A stretch of DNA of 64,000 bases from JAOUEA01 sp963762075 (GTDB taxonomy: Bacteria; Actinomycetota; UBA4738; HRBIN12): NCBI GenBank assembly GCA_963762075.1, contig CAVXJC010000002.1:372001-436000 (forward strand), given 5' to 3'. The first letter of the stretch is position 1; each line of letters opens with the position of its first letter. Positions 41,694 through 51,009 of this stretch are shown piece after piece. Position numbers and translations under genes: made by a program. Under the pieces are notes generated by a model. That model was given only the letters and a program-made list of their open reading frames with translations. It was not told where the DNA came from and did not search any database.

Positions 41694-42763
41694 GGGTCGC
41701 TCCGAGTCTTCGACGCCGTGCGGCGACGCGGCCGGGGAGCATGCGCGATCGCAGCCACCGACTCGACGAAAGCGCGGATCTCCCGATCGACGATGACGGG
41801 GTGTTCCATCATCGCGATGTGACCCGCACCTTCGACCAGCACGAACCGCCCGGCGGGCAACGCGGCGGCGAGCTGCACGCCGCTCGCAGGAGGCGTGACG
41901 CGGTCGTGTTCACCCACGACCACGAGCGCCGGCATCGTGACCCGTGAAAGCACATGGCGAAGGTCGGTCTCGAGCAGCCCGACGAGCCCTTCGATCCACA
42001 CTTCCGACGACGCTCGCTCGGCGAGCCGGACCACGTGGTCGACGACGTCACCGGGCGCATCGGGCCCCAGCTGCGTCAGGCGCACGACCGCGCCGCGCAG
42101 GTCGGTCGGACTCGCGAGCACTGCTCTGCGGAGCCTGTCAACCCTCTTCGCCGCCAAGGCCAGCGACCCGAGCCGCGGCCGCATGAGATCGGTGATCGAG
42201 CCCATCGCGCCACGCACGAGCTCCGAGGCCGAGGTGCCAACCAGCACGAGCCCCGCGACCGAGGACTCCATCACATCGGGCCGTACCTCCGCCATCGCGA
42301 GCGCTGCGATCGCGCCCATGCTGTGTCCGACGACCACCACCCGGCGGCCCGGCGCGACGTGCTCGAGCACGGCCGCGATGTCGCGCCCCATCGAACGAAC
42401 CGAGAGGTCGCCGTCGGAAGGATGCTCGCTGGCACCATGACCACGATGATCCATGAGCACGCACCGGTGGTCGGCCGAAAGGTCGACCCACTGCTCGCGC
42501 CACGTCGTCATGTCGAGACTGAACCCATGCACGAACATCAGCATCGGCGCTTCTGGGTCCCCGGCGGCGCGGACCGCCAGTTGGGTCCCGTCGAACGAGC
42601 GCACCGGGCCGAGATCGTCGGGAGGCAGATCGCTCCAGGGACCCCCGGGGCCGTCGCGATCGCTCCGACGGCGCAGGACCGTGCGACCGACGGCGCCCGC
42701 GACCGCACCCGCGGCGACGGTCGTGGCAACCCCTCCCGCGATCAGGGCCGTGCGCTTCCTCAC
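41690..42763 (-). CDS. Alpha/beta hydrolase with N-terminal helix
   Basis: 357 residues from the GTG at 42763, overlapping the alr stop by 4 bp. The first about 25 residues (KRTALIAGGVATTVAAGAVAGAVG) form a hydrophobic segment, so it is likely membrane-tethered or exported. The fold is standard: FVHGFSLDMTTW oxyanion loop, MDHRGHGASE, nucleophile VGHSMGAIA near residue 145, later Asp in VVGEHDRVTPP and His in EGAGHIAMMEHP. In Actinobacteria a hydrolase often sits between alr and tsaE. Substrate unknown. Confidence 0.88.
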   Translation of the reverse strand: MRKRTALIAGGVATTVAAGAVAGAVGRTVLRRRSDRDGPGGPWSDLPPDDLGPVRSFDGTQLAVRAAGDPEAPMLMFVHGFSLDMTTWREQWVDLSADHRCVLMDHRGHGASEHPSDGDLSVRSMGRDIAAVLEHVAPGRRVVVVGHSMGAIAALAMAEVRPDVMESSVAGLVLVGTSASELVRGAMGSITDLMRPRLGSLALAAKRVDRLRRAVLASPTDLRGAVVRLTQLGPDAPGDVVDHVVRLAERASSEVWIEGLVGLLETDLRHVLSRVTMPALVVVGEHDRVTPPASGVQLAAALPAGRFVLVEGAGHIAMMEHPVIVDREIRAFVESVAAIAHAPRPRRRTASKTRSDP

Positions 42764-43878
42764 GTCGCTCCCCTTCCGCGATGGCGTCGAGGTACGCGTG
42801 CACCGATCCGAGCCAGCACTTCGTAGGCGATGGTGCCGGAATGCGCAGCGAGCTCCCATGCGGTCACCGCCTCCGAGCCCTGCGTGCCGAGGAGCACCAC
42901 CTCGTCCCCCGGAACGGGCTCGAGCTCCCCGCAGTCCACGATCAATTGGTCCATCGTCACGCTCCCCGCCACGCGGCACCGCCTTCCGCCGATCAAGACG
43001 TCAGCCTGAGACGACAGCGTGCGAGCGTAGCCGTCGGCATAGCCCACCGGCACCGTCGCCACCCACGCGTCGCGCCCGATCTCGTGATGGTGGCCGTACG
43101 AGACGCGCGTGCCTGCACTCACCCGCTTGACGAAGGTTACCGTCGAGCGCCAGGTGAGCGCCGGCCGCAGGCCGAGGTCGTCCCCGACGCCGGGTGCGGG
43201 TTGCACTCCGTAGATGCCGATGCCCGCCCGCACGAGATCGAGCCGAGCACCGGCGAATCCGACCGCGGCCGCCGTGTTCGCTGCGTGCAGCAGGCGCGGG
43301 ACGTGGCCCGCTCGTCGTGCCAGCTCGGCCACCTGAGCGAACGCGTCGAGCTGGCGCTTCGTGGTCACCTCGTCGCTATCGGCACATGCGAGGTGCGTCC
43401 ACAGTCCCTCGAGGTCGAGGCCCGCGGAGGCCACCCGGTCGAGGAACGCCACCAGTTCGTCGAGCGGCCAGACACCGACCCTGTGCATGCCGGTGTCGGC
43501 CTTGACGTGCACACGGATCGGGGTCTGCACCGTCGGCGCCACTGCCGCGAGCCGAGCCAAGCCCGCCTCCGAGTACAGGGTGAGGGTGAGCCCGGCCGAC
43601 ACGGCGACGACCTCCGCCCCCGGCGGGCACTCCGACAACACCAGCACCGGGGCATCGATGCCCGCGCCACGGATCTCGAGGCCTTCCTCGACGAGGGCGA
43701 CCCCGAGCCAGCTTGCGCCGGCATCGAGAGCGGTTCGTGCGATGGCGACACCGCCGTGCCCGTAGCCGTCGGCCTTGACGACCGCCATCAGCTCGCTCCC
43801 CCCGAACGAGAGCGCACGCACGTTGTGCGCGATGGCGTCGAGATCGACGTCGGCCCACGTCGGACGCAGGCTGGTCAC
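42760..43878 (-). CDS. alr: Alanine racemase
   Basis: 372 residues. PLP enzyme making D-alanine for peptidoglycan. Lys35 in AVVKADGYGHG binds PLP; the second base Tyr is in RVSYGHHHEIG near 262. Also MHRVGVWP and LHAANTAAA, and the C-terminal beta domain with VTMDQLIVDCG. ATG at 43878 overlaps the nnr stop by 4 bp. No pathway oddity. Confidence 0.97.
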   Translation of the reverse strand: MTSLRPTWADVDLDAIAHNVRALSFGGSELMAVVKADGYGHGGVAIARTALDAGASWLGVALVEEGLEIRGAGIDAPVLVLSECPPGAEVVAVSAGLTLTLYSEAGLARLAAVAPTVQTPIRVHVKADTGMHRVGVWPLDELVAFLDRVASAGLDLEGLWTHLACADSDEVTTKRQLDAFAQVAELARRAGHVPRLLHAANTAAAVGFAGARLDLVRAGIGIYGVQPAPGVGDDLGLRPALTWRSTVTFVKRVSAGTRVSYGHHHEIGRDAWVATVPVGYADGYARTLSSQADVLIGGRRCRVAGSVTMDQLIVDCGELEPVPGDEVVLLGTQGSEAVTAWELAAHSGTIAYEVLARIGARVPRRHRGRGAT

Positions 43879-45431
43879 CTCGAACCCCCTCGCTCCGAGT
43901 CGTGAGACGCCAACACCAGCCGGATCGCCTCGGGGAGCCGCTCGATCACGTCGCCCGCGAGCGCGCCTTCACCCAGTTCGCGCTCCGCGAGGGATCCGGC
44001 GATCCCGTGCACGTACGCCCCCGCGGCGGCGGCATCGAACACGCCGACGCCGCGCGCCATCAGGCCGCCGATCACGCCGGTCAGCACATCGCCGGTGCCC
44101 GCGGTGGCCAAGGCGACCCCTCCCGTCGGATTGACCCTCGCGACCCCTTCACGGGGCGCGATGACGGTCCTCGCTCCCTTGAGCAGCGTGGTCGCACCCG
44201 ACTCGGAGGCGAGCGAGCGTGCAGCTGCCACTCGGTCGGGCGCGACGTCATCGACCGACCCGCGCATCAGGCGGGCGAACTCGCCGTCGTGCGGCGTCAG
44301 GACCGTGTCGCCCCCGCGCCGTGTGAGGCGCCCGACCTGGCCCTCGAAGGCGTTCAGACCGTCAGCGTCGAGCACGAGCGGCACCGCACAGCGACCGACC
44401 AAGGCTCGAACGAGTTCCGCGGTCTCTTCCTGCCTCGTGAGGCCCGGTCCGATCGCGACGGCATCTGCCCGCTCCGCAGCCACGAGCATCTGATCGAGCC
44501 CTTCGAGCGCCACCGTTCCTTCGTCGGTCTGTGCGAGCGGCAAGAAGATCGCTTCGGCGACACTCGCTCCGACCGAAGCCACGACGGCGTGTGGCGTCGC
44601 AACGGTGACGAGACCCGTCCCGACGCGGCAGGCAGCTCGCGCGATGAGGGCAGGAGCACCCGTCATCGCGCGAGATCCGGCAACGACGAGCAACACGCCG
44701 GAGCTCCGCTTGTGCCCCCTCAGAACACGCCTGGGCAGGATCCCCGCGATGTCATCGGCCTCGGTGAGCGCGACGTTCCAGCGCAAGAGATCGTCGGGGA
44801 ACCCGATATCGACGACGCGCACGGTGCCGGCGCGTTCCGCACCCGGCAGCAGGACCGTGCCAAGCTTGATCCCACCGAAAGCGACCGTGAGCACCGCCCA
44901 CACCGCTTCGCCGGGCGTGCCTCCCGTCGCCCCGTCGACGCCCGATGGGATGTCGACGGCCACCACCGGCACCGGCGAGGAGTTGAGCCCCGCGATCGCA
45001 GCGGCCGAGCTTCCCTCGGGCCGGCCCCGAAACCCGGTTCCGAAGATCGCGTCGACGGCGACGTCGGCACGGCCGAGAGCGCGAACGAGATCGGACGACG
45101 AGACGAGACGAACGGTCAGTCCCTGCTCGGCCAGGCGCGTGACGTTCTCTCCCGCGGAATGCGTGAACTCCTCGCGCGCCTCGATGGAGAACAGCTCGAC
45201 CCGCACCCCGAGACGCGCCAGGTGTCTCGCAGCGACGAGGCCATCGCCACCGTTGTTGCCCTTTCCGCAGACGACGACCGCTCGCCTTCCGTAGACGCCG
45301 CCCGCGACCTCGATCGCGGCCCGAGCCACGGCACGACCTGCTCGCTCCATGAGGTCGACCTCGGGTACACCTCGAGCCTGCGTCTGCCGGTCGAGATCGG
45401 AGGCTTCCAGCGGCGTGAGGACCGGCTTCAC
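43875..45431 (-). CDS. nnr: Bifunctional NAD(P)HX epimerase/dehydratase
   Basis: 518 residues, a fusion of two repair enzymes for hydrated NAD(P)H. Residues 1-215 are the epimerase (YjeF_N) with VVVCGKGNNGGDGLVAARHL and AVDAIFGTGFRG. Residues 225-505 are the ADP-dependent dehydratase with GPGLTRQEETAEL, LTPHDGEFARL and the signature GTGDVLTGVIGGLMA near 455. Placed between acpS and alr as in most Actinobacteria. ATG at 45431. Confidence 0.95.
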   Translation of the reverse strand: MKPVLTPLEASDLDRQTQARGVPEVDLMERAGRAVARAAIEVAGGVYGRRAVVVCGKGNNGGDGLVAARHLARLGVRVELFSIEAREEFTHSAGENVTRLAEQGLTVRLVSSSDLVRALGRADVAVDAIFGTGFRGRPEGSSAAAIAGLNSSPVPVVAVDIPSGVDGATGGTPGEAVWAVLTVAFGGIKLGTVLLPGAERAGTVRVVDIGFPDDLLRWNVALTEADDIAGILPRRVLRGHKRSSGVLLVVAGSRAMTGAPALIARAACRVGTGLVTVATPHAVVASVGASVAEAIFLPLAQTDEGTVALEGLDQMLVAAERADAVAIGPGLTRQEETAELVRALVGRCAVPLVLDADGLNAFEGQVGRLTRRGGDTVLTPHDGEFARLMRGSVDDVAPDRVAAARSLASESGATTLLKGARTVIAPREGVARVNPTGGVALATAGTGDVLTGVIGGLMARGVGVFDAAAAGAYVHGIAGSLAERELGEGALAGDVIERLPEAIRLVLASHDSERGGSR

Positions 45432-45462
45432 GATCGCCTCGCGACGTGTTCGAACCCGGGAC

Positions 45463-45837
45463 TCACGCGCTTACCGCGACGGCGAAGGCCACCGCGCTGG
45501 TCTTCTCGTGCGTGAAGGTGATCAGCACCTGGGTGATGCCGAGGGCGTCCGCTCGCACCTTGGCGTACCCCTCGAGCACGATGTTGGGGGCGCCCGACGG
45601 CGCCCGCCCGACGCTGATGTCGTGCCAGCGTTTGCCTCGGTACCCACCGAGAGCTTTGATCGTCGCCTCACGAGCGGCGAAACGGCCGGCGTAGGACTCT
45701 GCGGGTCGTGCCTTGGAGTCACAGTAGGCGATCTCGGAACTGGTGAAGACGCGCTCGCGCATCGTCGGATGGCGAGCGAGCGCTCGCTCCATGCGGGCGA
45801 TCTCACAGATGTCGACGCCGAGCCCGACGATCTCCAC
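45463..45837 (-). CDS. acpS: Holo-[acyl-carrier-protein] synthase
   Basis: 124 residues. Transfers 4'-phosphopantetheine to apo-ACP. Signatures: GLGVDICEIARMERAL with the metal Asp, FTSSEIAYCDSK, and GRFAAREATIKALGG with the metal Glu. The end SFTHEKTSAVAFAV-like ITFTHEKTSAVAFAVA is also typical. Its ATG lies upstream of nnr with a 31-bp gap. Confidence 0.95.
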   Translation of the reverse strand: MEIVGLGVDICEIARMERALARHPTMRERVFTSSEIAYCDSKARPAESYAGRFAAREATIKALGGYRGKRWHDISVGRAPSGAPNIVLEGYAKVRADALGITQVLITFTHEKTSAVAFAVAVSA

Positions 45838-45872
45838 CGGGCAAGCTTAGAGCCCCGTTCACCCGGGCGTTG

Positions 45873-46022
45873 TCAGGCCTCGCCTCGACGATCTCCTGCG
45901 CTCCGGCGCAACACGATGGCCCCTGCGACGAGCGCAGCTCCGCCCACGAGCCACCACCACCATCGCGACGAGTCTCCGGGGCGACCGGAGGATACTTTGC
46001 CGGCCCGAGGAGCCGCCGCCAC
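45873..46022 (-). CDS. Putative small single-pass membrane protein
   Basis: 49 residues if read from the GTG at 46022. A Pro/Gly/Ser head (PRAGKVSSGRPGDSSR) leads into a Trp-rich helix, WWWWLVGGAALVAGAIVL, and a charged tail RRSAGDRRGEA. The helix with flanking basic residues looks real, but codon-level evidence is limited and the start is uncertain. It fills part of the glmS-acpS gap and has no recognised family. Confidence 0.35.
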   Translation of the reverse strand: MAAAPRAGKVSSGRPGDSSRWWWWLVGGAALVAGAIVLRRSAGDRRGEA

Positions 46023-46074
46023 AGGGCCGAACGACGGGCCGCCGAGGGCGGCACGTTCCCTCCATGCCGAGTGG

Positions 46075-47904
46075 CTACTCGACCGTGACGCTCTTGGCGA
46101 GGTTTCGCGGCTGGTCGACGTCGCAGCCGCGCAGCGTGGCCACGTGATAGGCCAGCAGCTGCAGAGGAACGGTGACGACGACCGGCGACATGAGCTCGGG
46201 CGTGGCCGGAACCTCGAGCACGTGGTCGGCGAAGGCGCCGATCTCGCTGTCACCCTCGGTGGCGACCGCGATCACCCGGGCGCCGCGGGCCCGCACCTCT
46301 TGGATGTTCGAGAGCATCTTCGGATAGACGTGGCATTGCGTGGCGACCGCCACCACCGGCACTCCCTCCTCGATCAGCGCGATCGGCCCGTGCTTCAGCT
46401 CGCCCGCCGGGTGACCTTCCGCGTGCAGGTAGCTCAGCTCCTTGAGCTTGAGCGCCCCCTCGAGCGCGGCCGGATACCCCGTGTGACGGCCGATGAACAG
46501 CATGTCTCGCACATCCTTGTAGCGTTCGGCGAGTTCGCGCACCTGGGCGTCGAGGCCGATCGCGCGTTCTACCTTGGCGGGAAGCTCATCGAGATCTGCC
46601 AGCACTTCGGCGATCTCCTCGGGGAACTTCGTACCGCGCACCTGCGCCAGGTACAGCGCGACGAGGTACTGCGAGACCATCTGTGTCGCGAACGTCTTGG
46701 TCGCCGCCACACCGATCTCGGGCCCCGCGTGGGTGTAGAGGACGCCGTCGGCCTCACGCGCGAGCGAGGAACCCACGGTGTTGGTCACCGCGATGACCTG
46801 CGAGCCCTGGCGGCGAGCGTGACGCGCGGCTTCCAGGGTGTCGATCGTCTCCCCTGATTGCGAGACGGCGAGCGTGAGCGTGTCCGGCCCGAGCACCGGG
46901 TCGCGATATCGGAACTCGCTCGCGATCTCGATCTCGACTGGAAGGCGGGTCCAGTGCTCGATCGCGTACTTCGCCACGAGTCCCGAGTGGAACGCCGTGC
47001 CGCAGGCGACCACGAAGACCTTGCTGACCTCGCGGAGCACGTCATCGCTCACGTGCAGCTCGTCGAGCGCGAGCCGCTCCCCGACCGTTCTCCCGACGAG
47101 CGTGTCGCGGATCGCCGCGGGCTGCTCTTCGATCTCCTTGCGCATGAAGGTGTCGTAACCGCCCTTCTGGGCGCGCGAGACATCCCAGTCGACGGTGATC
47201 GGCTGCGGGTCGAGCGCCGCACCGGCGAAGTCCGTGAATGTCGCGCCCTCACGCCGAACCTCGACGACGGTGCCTTCGTCGAGCGGGATCACGGTGGTCG
47301 TTCGGTCGAGCACGGCCGGGATATCGGAGGCGAGCATCGTCTCGCCATCACCGACCCCCACGATCAACGGCGAAGAGACCTTCACGCCGACCAGCACCTC
47401 GGGATCCGCAGATGAACTCACGACGAGCGAGTAGGCCCCCTCGAGTTGCATCACGGCACGTCGTACGGCATCGGTCAGAGAGCCGTTGCCGTCGGTGAGC
47501 ATCTCCTCGATCAGATGGGCGACGCATTCTGTGTCGGTCTCGGAGACGAAGGCATGCCCCTGTTTCTCGAGGCCGGCGCGTAACGATCGGAAGTTCTCGA
47601 CGATGCCATTGTGGATCACGGCGATGCGGCCAGCGCAGTCCAGATGCGGATGGGCGTTGCGATCGGTCGGCGCGCCGTGCGTAGCCCACCGCGTGTGTCC
47701 CATGCCGACCGATCCCGACGGCGACTCCCCGGCGAGTGCCGCTTCGAGCTCGGCCAGCTTGCCGGCGCGTTTGACGACCCCGAGGCCTCCATCGATCACC
47801 GCGACACCCGCTGAGTCGTACCCGCGGTACTCGAGCCGCCTGAGGCCTTCGACGATGATCGGAAGCGCCTCGTCGGGACCCACGTATCCAACGATGCCGC
47901 ACAT
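46075..47904 (-). CDS. glmS: Glucosamine-fructose-6-phosphate aminotransferase (isomerizing)
   Basis: 609 residues. Makes glucosamine-6-phosphate for peptidoglycan. The mature N-terminus after Met removal is the nucleophile Cys2 (MCGIVGYVG); glutaminase motifs GHTRWATHGAPTDRNAHPH and HNGIVENF follow. Two SIS sugar-phosphate isomerase domains carry ACGTAFHSGLVAKY and SQSGETIDTLEA, and the C-terminus LAKSVTVE is canonical. Fifty-seven bp separate it from glmM; no ribozyme core was recognised there. Confidence 0.97.
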   Translation of the reverse strand: MCGIVGYVGPDEALPIIVEGLRRLEYRGYDSAGVAVIDGGLGVVKRAGKLAELEAALAGESPSGSVGMGHTRWATHGAPTDRNAHPHLDCAGRIAVIHNGIVENFRSLRAGLEKQGHAFVSETDTECVAHLIEEMLTDGNGSLTDAVRRAVMQLEGAYSLVVSSSADPEVLVGVKVSSPLIVGVGDGETMLASDIPAVLDRTTTVIPLDEGTVVEVRREGATFTDFAGAALDPQPITVDWDVSRAQKGGYDTFMRKEIEEQPAAIRDTLVGRTVGERLALDELHVSDDVLREVSKVFVVACGTAFHSGLVAKYAIEHWTRLPVEIEIASEFRYRDPVLGPDTLTLAVSQSGETIDTLEAARHARRQGSQVIAVTNTVGSSLAREADGVLYTHAGPEIGVAATKTFATQMVSQYLVALYLAQVRGTKFPEEIAEVLADLDELPAKVERAIGLDAQVRELAERYKDVRDMLFIGRHTGYPAALEGALKLKELSYLHAEGHPAGELKHGPIALIEEGVPVVAVATQCHVYPKMLSNIQEVRARGARVIAVATEGDSEIGAFADHVLEVPATPELMSPVVVTVPLQLLAYHVATLRGCDVDQPRNLAKSVTVE

Positions 47905-47961
47905 GTTCCAACCCTACAGGTGGGACCCGGCCCGAAGTCGGTGGGTCCGCCGCCGGCGTGA

Positions 47962-49290
47962 TCAGCCAGCCAGAGCCTGCACGACGCCGGCGATGCGTTC
48001 GGCATGCTCGCTCGCGAGCTGCTCGGTCTCTGCCTCGACCATGACGCGGACGAGCGGTTCGGTGCCGGAGGCGCGAACGAGCACTCTGCCGTCGAGGCCG
48101 AGCACGGCTTCGGCTTCGGCGACGGCCCTCAGCACGGCTCCATCGACGGCAGTCGAGCGATCGGCGACCTGCACGTTGATCATGCGTTGGGGGTATCGAT
48201 GCATCGACGAGGCGAGGTCGCGGATCGAGCGTCCCGAAGAAGCAGCCAGCGAGAGGAACCGCACCGCCGTGAGCATCCCATCGCCGGTGGCCGCAAGATC
48301 ACCGAAGATCACATGGCCCGATTGCTCGCCGCCGATGACCGAGCCCGTGCGCACCATATCCTCCAGCACGTATCGGTCGCCCACCTTCGACGAGACGACC
48401 TCGATGCCGGCCTCACGCATCGCGTGGTGGAAGCCGAGATTGGCCATGACGGTCGTCACGACCCTGTTCCCGGGCAGCGCCCGGCGGCCGCGAAGGTCGA
48501 GCGCGAAGGCGGCCAGCACCTGGTCGCCGTCGACGATCGCGCCGTCGGCGTCGGCGAACAATGCCCGGTCGGCATCGCCGTCGAGCGAGACCCCCGCATC
48601 GGCTCCCAGACGCACGACCTCGTTCGCGACCACCTCGGGGTAGAGAGCGCCACAGCCGTCGTTGATGTTCTTGCCGTCGGGATCGGCGTGGATCGCGACG
48701 ACGTCGGCTCCGAGCTGCAGCAGCAGCGCCGGAGCGAGCTCCGACGCTGCCCCATTCGCACAATCGATGACGACATGCATGCCGTCGAGCCGGCCGTGAG
48801 CCGCTGCTCGCAGGTGATCGAGGTACCGCGCTCGCCCGTCGCCGATCGGGCGGGTATCGCCGGCCCGGTCTGGCCGCGGCGAGTCCTCGTCGAGCGCCGC
48901 CTCGATCTCGTCTTCGATGTCGTCGGGAAGCTTCGTGCCCGAGGCGTCGAAGAACTTGATGCCGTTGTACTCGGGCGGGTTGTGCGAGGCCGAGATGACG
49001 ACCCCGCTCGATGCCCCGAGGTCCGTCGTGATGAAGGCGATCGCAGGCGTCGGCTCGACGCCGGCGATGAACGCATCACCTCCGGCTTCCCTGATGCCTT
49101 CGACCAAGGCATCTTCGAGCCACTCGCCCGACGCTCGTGGATCGCGGCCCACGACGAACGTCGGGCGCCCCTGACCTCGGCGCCCGAGCACGAGCACGGC
49201 AGCGCGGCCCAGGCGGTATGCGAGGTCCTCAGTGAGATCGGTCCCCGCCAGTCCCCTGACGCCGTCGGTGCCGAACAGCCGTTGTGCCAC
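47962..49290 (-). CDS. glmM: Phosphoglucosamine mutase
   Basis: 442 residues. Interconverts glucosamine-6-P and glucosamine-1-P. MAQRLFGTDGVRGLAG opens the protein, the phosphoserine loop is ISAS102HNPPEYNG, the Mg site is SLDGDADRALF, and the sugar/phosphate loops GEQSGH and RASGTEPLVRV close it. It precedes glmS in the amino-sugar pathway and its gene order matches. Confidence 0.97.
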   Translation of the reverse strand: MAQRLFGTDGVRGLAGTDLTEDLAYRLGRAAVLVLGRRGQGRPTFVVGRDPRASGEWLEDALVEGIREAGGDAFIAGVEPTPAIAFITTDLGASSGVVISASHNPPEYNGIKFFDASGTKLPDDIEDEIEAALDEDSPRPDRAGDTRPIGDGRARYLDHLRAAAHGRLDGMHVVIDCANGAASELAPALLLQLGADVVAIHADPDGKNINDGCGALYPEVVANEVVRLGADAGVSLDGDADRALFADADGAIVDGDQVLAAFALDLRGRRALPGNRVVTTVMANLGFHHAMREAGIEVVSSKVGDRYVLEDMVRTGSVIGGEQSGHVIFGDLAATGDGMLTAVRFLSLAASSGRSIRDLASSMHRYPQRMINVQVADRSTAVDGAVLRAVAEAEAVLGLDGRVLVRASGTEPLVRVMVEAETEQLASEHAERIAGVVQALAG

Positions 49291-49465
49291 GACGCGAGGC
49301 TACCCCAGCGAGGGTCGCCCACGCACGATGGCCCTCACACGAGCTCATGGAGCGGCGCCGCACGGCGGTCGAGCTCGGCTGTTCGCGCCGGTCGTTTCGG
49401 CGCGACGACCTCGCTGTTGTCGATGTCCCGGTCTGGGGAGATCTCGGCGTGGGAGGATGGGAGGA

Positions 49466-49738
49466 ATGGACGACCGACTCGTGCGCGTATTCGCCAGCGC
49501 GGACCCCGTTGCGGGAGAGATGATGCGAGGGCGCCTCGAAGCCGAGGGCGTGAGTGCGATGCTGAAGGGCGACGGCGACGGGCCCTACCGAGCGGGTGCC
49601 GTCTACGTCTGGGTCTCGGCCGAGCACGAGGAGACCGCTCGGCAGATCGTCGTGGCCGTCGAGTCGGGAACCTATGCGCTCGACGTCGATGTCGATGTTC
49701 ACGTCGGCGACGGGGCTGAGGACGCGACGGACCACTGA
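49466..49738 (+). CDS. DUF2007-like small signal-transducing protein
   Basis: 90 residues from an ATG at 49466 preceded by GGAGGATGGGAGG. The first 60 residues (RVFASADPVAGEMMRGRLEAEGV, ending in VWVSAEHEETARQI) match the ferredoxin-like DUF2007 fold, often called putative signal transducing. An acidic tail (DVDVDVHVGDGAEDATD) follows. Role unknown. It diverges from glmM across 175 bp and converges on rtcB. Confidence 0.75.
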   Translation: MDDRLVRVFASADPVAGEMMRGRLEAEGVSAMLKGDGDGPYRAGAVYVWVSAEHEETARQIVVAVESGTYALDVDVDVHVGDGAEDATDH

Positions 49739-49740
49739 CC

Positions 49741-49790
49741 GCGCGCTACCGCTTCCGCTCGCGGATGCGCGCTACCGCTTCCGCTCGCGG
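49741..49790. repeat. 24-bp tandem duplication at the rtcB 3' end
   Basis: Two perfect 24-bp copies (starting GCGCGCTACCGC, ending CTCGCGG) at 49741-49764 and 49767-49790, period 26 bp. The second copy includes the RtcB stop and C-terminal codons; the first is a duplicate lying beyond the stop. It looks like a recent local duplication. Confidence 0.9.
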
Positions 49791-50953
49791 GTACGCTCGA
49801 CCCCCTTGTAGTTCGCGAGTGCCTGCAGTTCGTGTTCGATCTCGACGAGGTCCGCCTGATCGCGCATCACCTGGTCGATCGGCTTGTACGCGTCGGGGTG
49901 TTCGTCGAGCAGGGCGAGCGCATCGCTCGCTTGCCACGAACGGCCCGCCATCTGCTGCTCGAGCGTCTCGACCGACAGCGTCTTGCGAGCCCTGGTGCGG
50001 CTCATCCGGCGTCCGGCCCCGTGCGAGGACGACCGGTAGGAATCGTCGCTGCCGAGTCCCCGCACGACGTAGGAACGCTGGCCCATGCTTCCCGGGATCA
50101 ACCCGCGGGAGCCCACACCGGCATGGATCGCCCCCTTGCGCGTGATCCAGAGCATCCGCCCGTCGAACTCCTCGAGCTCGGTGTAGTTGTGATGGCAGTT
50201 CACCTCGTCGGTGGCTGCGACCTGGCGGCCGAGTTCAGCCTCGACTTGACGGTGGGAAGCGTCGAGCAGCAAACGGCGGTTCTCGCGGGCATAGGCCTGC
50301 GACCAACCGAGATCGCGGATGTACGCGTCGAACTCTGGCGTACCACGCTGCAGCCAGGCGAGCTCCGGGTCCTCGAGCTCGGTGCCGAGACCTCGGTGCA
50401 ATCGCTTGGCGACCTTGGTGTGCAGGCTCGCGAGCCGGTTGCCGCCGCCGCGCGATCCGGAGTGCAGCAGCAGCCAGACGAGTCCAGCCTGATCCCGCGC
50501 AAGCTCGATGAAGTGATTGCCCGAGCCGAGCGTGCCGAGCTGCGCGGCCACTCGCGCAGGGTCGAGTCCCTCGGGGGCAGGGTGCGCCTCGAGCCACGCG
50601 ATTGCTCGGGTCGTGGCCTCACCGTGCCAGCGCCCCAGCCCCGCGGGCACGGCGAGCCGCATGCGGTCGACCCAGCCATCGAGACCGGCGTCCGGCAGAT
50701 CCTCGATGCGCAGGTCGAGCCGACGAGCGGCCATGCCACAGCCGATGTCGACGCCGACCGCCGACGGGATGACGGCGGACTCAGTGGCGATCACCGAGCC
50801 GATGGTGGCGCCCATGCCGAGGTGGGCGTCGGGCATCAGGGCGATCGGCCCGGCGAGGATCGGGAGGCGCGCCGTGCGAGCGGCCTGCTCGAGCGTGACC
50901 TCGTCGAGCTCACTCGCCCAGCTTCGGACGCCGGGAGCGATCTCGCGGAACAT
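49772..50953 (-). CDS. rtcB: RtcB family RNA-splicing ligase
   Basis: 393 residues. Joins 2',3'-cyclic-phosphate and 5'-OH RNA ends with GTP and Mn(II). Active-site residues are visible: MPDAHLGMGATIGSV, Cys72 in VGVDIGCGMAAR, LGSGNHFIEL, HSGSRGGGN and the guanylated His in SSSHGAGRRMSRTRA near 335. Length is on the short side for the family. No archease gene is next to it. Unusually it lies between rpsI and glmM inside the ribosomal superoperon block. Confidence 0.92.
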   Translation of the reverse strand: MFREIAPGVRSWASELDEVTLEQAARTARLPILAGPIALMPDAHLGMGATIGSVIATESAVIPSAVGVDIGCGMAARRLDLRIEDLPDAGLDGWVDRMRLAVPAGLGRWHGEATTRAIAWLEAHPAPEGLDPARVAAQLGTLGSGNHFIELARDQAGLVWLLLHSGSRGGGNRLASLHTKVAKRLHRGLGTELEDPELAWLQRGTPEFDAYIRDLGWSQAYARENRRLLLDASHRQVEAELGRQVAATDEVNCHHNYTELEEFDGRMLWITRKGAIHAGVGSRGLIPGSMGQRSYVVRGLGSDDSYRSSSHGAGRRMSRTRARKTLSVETLEQQMAGRSWQASDALALLDEHPDAYKPIDQVMRDQADLVEIEHELQALANYKGVERTRERKR

Positions 50954-50973
50954 GCGTCGACCTCCTTCGCGAC

Positions 50974-51001
50974 GAGCGTTCGAGCCGCAGGCTCGGCGCT
51001 C
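50974..51001 (-). terminator. Hairpin downstream of rpsI
   Basis: A bipartite stem: GAGCG/CGCTC (5 bp) and CGAGCC/GGCTCG (6 bp), with small internal asymmetry and a GCA loop. It starts 9 bp after the rpsI stop on the minus strand, before the rtcB gene, and probably separates the two transcripts. No T-run. Confidence 0.5.
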
Positions 51002-51009
51002 CCGGGAGA

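Noticed and set aside
45803..46065. Other open frames in the glmS-acpS gap
   Set aside because: They overlap the small membrane-protein candidate in other frames and have no hydrophobic or conserved features.
47905..47961. glmS ribozyme or other metabolite-sensing leader
   Set aside because: The glmM-glmS gap is only 57 bp and contains no glmS ribozyme core.
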